From Candidatus Saccharicenans sp. (GTDB taxonomy: Bacteria > Acidobacteriota > Aminicenantia > Aminicenantales > Saccharicenantaceae): a stretch of 8,931 bases of DNA. The stretch lies in the NCBI GenBank assembly GCA_024653405.1, contig JANLGB010000088.1, positions 1 to 8,931 of the forward strand, read 5' to 3'. Positions 5,301-8,931 of this stretch are shown here, piece after piece (position 1 is the first letter of the stretch; each line of letters begins with the position of its first letter). The position numbers and the translations under genes are program-made. The notes beneath the pieces were generated by a model. That model had not been told where the DNA came from. It searched no databases and saw only the letters and a program-made list of their open reading frames with translations.

Positions 5301-7172
5301 TCAGTTTTTGCTCGGTTCGGGCAGGCTGAGGTTTATCAGCATTTTCCAGGAAGTGGTGCTGCTCAGCCCGGCAAAAGCCCAGGGCCCGAGCTCCCCCAGG
5401 TCGGTCAGTTTGCCCCCGGCTTCCAGCACCAGGTACAGGGGACGGGCACCCGAAGTCTCTGGCGGGTAGAGATGGATGGTGGACATCAGGGCTGTCCCGG
5501 GCGGTGAGAGCTCGGCCAGCGGCCGGCGCAGGGAAAAGATAATCCTGTCGGCCCGGACCCTGAAGGTCAGCCAGTCATCCTGGTAGTCAAGGTTGAGGGT
5601 GGAGAAAGGGTCATATAAGGTGATGACCGGCTCAGCTGGCTTTTCTGGCTCCAGGGGCAGCGCCGTCAGGCAGTCGCTAAAAGCCGGCGGGCTGATTTTG
5701 GTCAGCATCAGGAAGGTTTTTTCCCAAAGCCGCTGGTAGAGCCTCCAAACTCGGAGTTCGGCCTCGGTTATTTTTCTTAGCCTCTGATCTTCCGGCAGGT
5801 AACGAACCCAGAAGTAAAAACTGTTGACGAAATTCTTAAGCCGCGGCTCGGACTGCTGAAAATAATTGAGCACAATCTTCTTGTATCTCTGGTAAAAGTA
5901 CTCAGCTTGCTGGCGGTAGCGCTGGCAATATTCGCTGCGGGCTTTTTCGATGCAGTCCAACCTTTCAGCCCGGGGCAGGCCCAGGCAATCTTTCTCCCTT
6001 TTCTGGTAATCCTTGAATACAGCTTCCAGCTGGCTGCTGGCCCGCGACAGAAGCTGGGTCAGCTCCAGGTCAACCGGCCGTTCAATTTCCCTTTCCAGAA
6101 AATCCAGTTGGCCTTCTATTTCATTTAAATGGAAATAAGCCCGGCTGGAGCTGAGAGCCAGTCCGTCGCTGATTAAGGTTTCTGTTTCCGGAAAGTTCAG
6201 ACCGGCGGCCAGCAGTCGCTCCAGCTTCTGGTTAAGGTCCACTTCTTTTCCTTCCATCTTGAGGAAGGCAGTCTGGTAGAAGGGGATAAGCCTCCGGTAT
6301 GATTCAAAGTCATCTGGTAATTCAGGTCTGGCCAGGAAGATTTCCTGCTGGAAGGACTGGGGCAACGGCAGTCCGGGAAGATCGCCAGCCAGGGATTGAC
6401 GGTAGGCTCCCAGGAGGGATTTTTTCAGGTAATTCGAGGTGCCGTCCCGGGATTGGCTGGCCAGGCTCAATAGGTATAAAGCCCGGTTGGCCTCGGGCTG
6501 GTAGTTATCAAGAGTTGTAGCTCTAATAAAAAACTTCCTGGCCTCCTCCGTTTGGCCCAGAGCGAAATGCAGAACTCCCAGGTTGTTCAGGACAACGGGG
6601 TTGTCCGGGGCCTTGTTCCGGGCGGACTCCAGCGCTTGCTGTGCCAGCTGGTATTCTCCAAGAATGTAGAGAAAGGCGGCGGCGTTGGCCAGAAGAGCCG
6701 GGTCGTCATTTCTCTGCCGCAGTTGCAGCCGGGCCAGGACCAAGCCTTCCAGGGGCTGCCCCTTTAGCCAGAAGTAGAGCAGGTAAAGGTCTAGGGCGGT
6801 TGAATCCACCAGAGGCCTTAATTCCTGCTCGACTTTTTCCAGACGCTCCAGGCCAATTTTCCTGGCCAGGAACTGCTGGATTCTAACCTGGAGTGAAGGG
6901 CTTTCCACTTTCTGCTGTGAGGAAACAGGGGTCAACAATAGAAATGAGTTATTAAGTTCACTTCCATCCTGGTGGCCAGTAAAAACTATCCGGCCCGAAC
7001 CTAAGGTTTGAGCCGCGGGCGTCCGCGGACAGAGGGTCAGAATCAGGGTAGCCATCACCACCGTAATTAAGACAATTCTCCCGCCCGGGGTGGCCAGCCG
7101 GCCGGCCGGATTTTTCGGGTTTACCCTTATCAAGGAATCCAGTTTTAACCGGACTTTGACATTCTTGTTCAT
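5301..7172 (-). CDS. Large exported or membrane-anchored TPR protein
   Basis: A 623-residue protein of unknown function. The N-terminus has a long basic region (about 32 residues), a hydrophobic stretch at 33-48 (IVLITVVMATLILTLC), then PRTPAAQ, so it is either a long signal peptide or an uncleaved anchor; LTLC is not a good lipobox. Two tetratricopeptide repeats are readable at about 157-190 (DPALLANAAAFLYILGEYQLA and onward) and 191-224 (PVVLNNLGVLHFALGQTEEA). The middle is strongly helical and charged, with cysteines at 396, 407, 416 and 501. The last 110 residues (from EPVITLYDPF) turn beta-rich, ending in SLPEPSKN, and may be a separate sandwich-like domain. Start choice: the ATG at 7172 has AGGGG at 7-nt spacing; an in-frame ATG at 7193 lacks a binding site and is rejected. 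A scaffold role in the periplasm is a guess from the repeats. Confidence 0.75.
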   Translation of the reverse strand: MNKNVKVRLKLDSLIRVNPKNPAGRLATPGGRIVLITVVMATLILTLCPRTPAAQTLGSGRIVFTGHQDGSELNNSFLLLTPVSSQQKVESPSLQVRIQQFLARKIGLERLEKVEQELRPLVDSTALDLYLLYFWLKGQPLEGLVLARLQLRQRNDDPALLANAAAFLYILGEYQLAQQALESARNKAPDNPVVLNNLGVLHFALGQTEEARKFFIRATTLDNYQPEANRALYLLSLASQSRDGTSNYLKKSLLGAYRQSLAGDLPGLPLPQSFQQEIFLARPELPDDFESYRRLIPFYQTAFLKMEGKEVDLNQKLERLLAAGLNFPETETLISDGLALSSSRAYFHLNEIEGQLDFLEREIERPVDLELTQLLSRASSQLEAVFKDYQKREKDCLGLPRAERLDCIEKARSEYCQRYRQQAEYFYQRYKKIVLNYFQQSEPRLKNFVNSFYFWVRYLPEDQRLRKITEAELRVWRLYQRLWEKTFLMLTKISPPAFSDCLTALPLEPEKPAEPVITLYDPFSTLNLDYQDDWLTFRVRADRIIFSLRRPLAELSPPGTALMSTIHLYPPETSGARPLYLVLEAGGKLTDLGELGPWAFAGLSSTTSWKMLINLSLPEPSKN

Positions 7173-7245
7173 ATCAATTCCCCTGCTGACCATTTTTCAT
7201 TAGACCCAGAATAGTCTACCATGAGACCTTAATTTCCTGTATAAA

Positions 7246-7275
7246 TCTATATCAGGAATAAGCCCCCGCGGGCAA
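7246..7275 (-). promoter_or_regulatory. Weak candidate promoter of the TPR gene
   Basis: TTGCCC (7275-7270) and TATAGA (7251-7246) are 18 bp apart on the minus strand, about 75 nt before ATG 7172. On the other strand TATAAA (7240-7245) could serve the PAS gene but has no good -35 box. The short divergent gap (7173-7299) must hold both promoters. Confidence 0.3.
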
Positions 7276-7299
7276 CCAGGAAGAATCAGGGAGAGACAG

Positions 7300-7641
7300 A
7301 TGAACAAGGCAGACTGGATGGAAGAATTTCCCGGAGCCATAACCATAACTGATGTTGATGGAAAGATTATTTTCCTCAATTGCCAGGCGGCCCTGGCTTT
7401 TGAGGCGGAAGGCGGAAGGTCCCTGTTGGGTCAAAACATTCGGGACTGCCACCGTCCGGAATCCAGAGAAAAAATCAGGCAGATCCTGGAGACTGGTCGG
7501 CCCAACATCTATACCATTGAAAAGCAGGGCCGAAAAAAAATAATCTACCAGGCGGCCTGGACCTCGGGTGGAGAAGTGAGAGGACTGGTTGAACTCAGCC
7601 TGGAAATCCCTGTGGAAATGCCTCATTTTATCCGCGATTAG
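7300..7641 (+). CDS. Single-domain PAS protein
   Basis: A 113-residue cytoplasmic protein consisting of one PAS fold. Opening FPGAITITDVDGKIIFLN (10-27) is the classic PAS beginning, two strands around an 'ITD..GKI' turn. Residues 36-62 hold EAEGGRSLLGQNIRDCH and the following helix, then YTIEKQGRKKIIYQAAW and GEVRGLVELSLEIP make the last sheet strands. The Cys50-His51 pair in RDCHRPES resembles the CHPPxS segment of DUF438-type PAS domains and may bind a ligand or metal (inference). There is no kinase, cyclase or DNA-binding domain, so it must act through a partner. Start: ATG 7300 with AGGGAGAG about 5 nt upstream. The gene is complete, divergent from the TPR gene and convergent with the HPt gene. 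I recall near-identical stand-alone proteins ending in MPHFVRD in other anaerobes; their role is not known to me. Confidence 0.88.
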   Translation: MNKADWMEEFPGAITITDVDGKIIFLNCQAALAFEAEGGRSLLGQNIRDCHRPESREKIRQILETGRPNIYTIEKQGRKKIIYQAAWTSGGEVRGLVELSLEIPVEMPHFIRD

Positions 7642-7700
7642 TGACCTTCTGCCACCGGAAATTTTCGGGCTCAGGTCTGATTGTGGCCAGGACCCAGTCT

Positions 7701-8054
7701 TCAAACTTGACTTCCTAAGTATTCCCGGAGGCGCTGGTATTCGTTTTTAAGGGAGCGCAGGGCCTGCCGGGCCGCTTCCAGGTCCTGGGCCTGGCCGGCC
7801 TGCTCCATCTTCCAGGAAGCTTCCCTTAGCCCGGGCAGGCTCAGGTTGGCCGCAGCGCCTTTGAGATAATGCCCGGCCTCACGGATGTTCTGGAAATTTT
7901 TGTCCTGGATGGCCTTTTCCAGCTCCTGGTATTTGGCATTGAACTCCTCATTGTATATATTCAGCAGTTCTTTGAGGAAGGCTTCATCGCCGCCGATTCT
8001 CTCCAGGACTTCTTCCCTGTTAATCGGGTCGTTCGGGTCAGTTACTCCAGGCAT
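7701..8054 (-). CDS. Stand-alone histidine phosphotransfer (HPt) protein
   Basis: A 117-residue cytoplasmic phosphorelay protein. The HPt signature HYLKGAAANLSLPGLRE sits at residues 62-78, with H62 as the expected phosphoacceptor followed by K65 and G66 in the usual HxxKG spacing. The rest is a four-helix bundle as expected: EEVLERIGGDEAFLKELLNIY, then KYQELEKAIQ, and a charged C-terminal helix pair. The length is typical for the family. An ideal AGGAGG precedes ATG 8054 by 6 nt. It follows the hybrid kinase gene by only 18 bp on the same strand and is surely co-transcribed with it. It would receive phosphate from a receiver domain of that kinase and hand it to a downstream regulator not present in the window. 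It ends 59 bp from the convergent PAS gene, with no clear terminator between. Confidence 0.93.
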   Translation of the reverse strand: MPGVTDPNDPINREEVLERIGGDEAFLKELLNIYNEEFNAKYQELEKAIQDKNFQNIREAGHYLKGAAANLSLPGLREASWKMEQAGQAQDLEAARQALRSLKNEYQRLREYLGSQV

Positions 8055-8072
8055 GCTTTGCCTCCTACCGGT

Positions 8073-8931
8073 TTATTCACCGGGCGATTCTCTTTTTCCT
8101 ATGTCCTGTTTCAAAGCGATAGCCCGTTCGATGGCCCGGTATAATTGTTCCGGGTAGAGGGGCTTGGCTACGTAATCATCCATCCCGGCTTCCAGGCATT
8201 TTTCCCGGTCGCCCTTCATGGCGTGGGCAGTCATAGCCACTATAGGCAGGTGCTCACCGCTGGCTTTCTCCTGCTGGCGAATCTGCCTGGTGGCTTCAAA
8301 CCCGTCCATTTCCGGCATCTGGACGTCCATCAGCACCAGGTCGAATTTTTCCTTCTCCAGGAATTCCAGCGCCTGCCGCCCGTTCTCGGCCACCGTAACC
8401 CGGTGACCCTTTTTTTGCAGCAGGTGGATGGCCACCTTTTGGTTGACCGGGTTATCTTCAGCCAGCAGGATGTGGTACTTGCGGCGGAATTCGGGCAGGG
8501 TGTGCTCAGTTATGGGCACTTCCAGTTTGGGCTCGGCTTCGGCCGTCCCCTTGATGGCCATGATGGTATCGAGCAGGTCAGAAGGTCGGACCGGTTTGAC
8601 CAGGTAAGCCTGGACCCCGAGTTCCCGGGCCTGGTGCAGGTCGCCCACCCGGTCGGCCGAGGTCAGGATGATAATGGGCACCTGTCGGGCCTCTTCAATT
8701 TCTTTGACTTTCCGGATCAGCTCGAAGCCGTCCATTTCCGGCATCGACAGGTCCAGGATGAAAAGCTCGAAGGCTTCCTTCCGATCGATAGCAGCCTGGA
8801 TTAACTTCAGGGCTTGAGGCCCGGAAGCGGCTTCTTCCGGCTTCATCCGCCAGCTCTGGAGCATTTCTTTCAGGATGACCCGGTTGGTCTGATTGTCATC
8901 CACCACCAATACCCGCAGCCCGTGAACCGCG
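8073..8931 (-). CDS. Hybrid histidine kinase, C-terminal part with two receiver domains (5' end outside window)
   Basis: The open frame enters from the right edge as AVHGLRVLVVDDNQTNR, the usual link from a hybrid kinase into its first receiver; no true start codon is inside the window. Numbering the 285 visible residues, receiver 1 has acidic pair D11-D12, phosphoacceptor D60 (LFILDLSMPEMDG), T90 and K112 (YLVKP). Receiver 2 has E158-D159 (LLAEDNPVNQK), D202 (LVLMDVQMPEMDG), T234 (AMTAHA) and K256 (VAKP). Both are complete, so both should accept phosphate. The style of receiver 1 (LVVDDNQTNRVILKEML and a W about 10 residues on) and receiver 2 is that of BarA/ArcB-like tripartite kinases. The HPt module is not fused but encoded next door. 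The catalytic and sensor parts lie beyond 8931. A free two-receiver regulator is possible but less likely, given the pre-receiver residues and lack of any start codon. Confidence 0.88.
   Translation of the reverse strand, partial: AVHGLRVLVVDDNQTNRVILKEMLQSWRMKPEEAASGPQALKLIQAAIDRKEAFELFILDLSMPEMDGFELIRKVKEIEEARQVPIIILTSADRVGDLHQARELGVQAYLVKPVRPSDLLDTIMAIKGTAEAEPKLEVPITEHTLPEFRRKYHILLAEDNPVNQKVAIHLLQKKGHRVTVAENGRQALEFLEKEKFDLVLMDVQMPEMDGFEATRQIRQQEKASGEHLPIVAMTAHAMKGDREKCLEAGMDDYVAKPLYPEQLYRAIERAIALKQDIGKRESPGE

Noticed and set aside
7173..7193. Upstream ATG extending the TPR protein by seven residues
   Set aside because: It has no ribosome binding site, while the ATG at 7172 has AGGGG at ideal spacing.
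7655..7670. Small AT-centred dyad (CCGGAAATTTTCGG) between the PAS and HPt genes
   Set aside because: The loop is almost absent and no T-run follows on either strand, so it is not a convincing terminator.
8145..8804. 219-codon open frame on the plus strand across the receiver domains
   Set aside because: It is the antisense shadow of two receiver domains with complete active sites.
8907..8909. TTG at 8909 as start of a stand-alone two-receiver regulator
   Set aside because: The frame stays open to the window edge with GLRVLVV, and TTG lies inside the first beta strand of the receiver, so the domain would be truncated.

Overview
The window reads as an ordinary chromosomal stretch of a moderately GC-rich, Gram-negative (diderm) bacterium. 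The evidence for two membranes is a predicted outer-membrane beta-barrel protein and several exported proteins. There are no transposases, phage genes, CRISPR arrays, tRNAs or rRNAs. The mix of genes (a DUF4412/LolA-like exported protein, a CxxC-bearing barrel protein, a short stand-alone PAS protein and a POT-type transporter) reminds me of Acidobacteriota/Aminicenantes-type genomes. That placement rests on recall only and is weak.

Layout, left to right. (1) The 5' two-thirds of gltX (glutamyl-tRNA synthetase) lies on the minus strand and runs off the left edge. (2) A 335-bp gap carries a pair of direct repeats, two hairpins and a 22-codon mini-ORF with a good ribosome binding site. (3) An exported DUF4412/LolA-like protein (minus) is divergent from a plus-strand pair: a small three-helix membrane protein and a 420-residue outer-membrane protein. 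The 178-bp divergent gap holds promoter candidates for both sides and a terminator-like hairpin. An 11-codon leader ORF overlaps the start of the barrel gene by ATGA. (4) A POT-family MFS transporter (minus) and, upstream of it, a large exported TPR protein (minus). (5) A single-domain PAS protein (plus). (6) The C-terminal part of a hybrid histidine kinase with two receiver domains, followed 18 bp later by a free-standing HPt protein (both minus); the kinase runs off the right edge.

Functional reading: the middle block looks like an envelope module (periplasmic lipid-binding-like protein, inner-membrane protein and outer-membrane barrel sharing one divergent control region). The right block is a phosphorelay, in which a hybrid kinase would pass phosphate through its receivers to the separate HPt protein; its sensor and output lie outside the window. 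I do not see an obviously new multi-gene system. The most interesting points are the structured gap next to gltX, the leader ORF coupled to the barrel gene, the terminator-like hairpin with an embedded TATAAT, and the Cys-His motif in the PAS protein.
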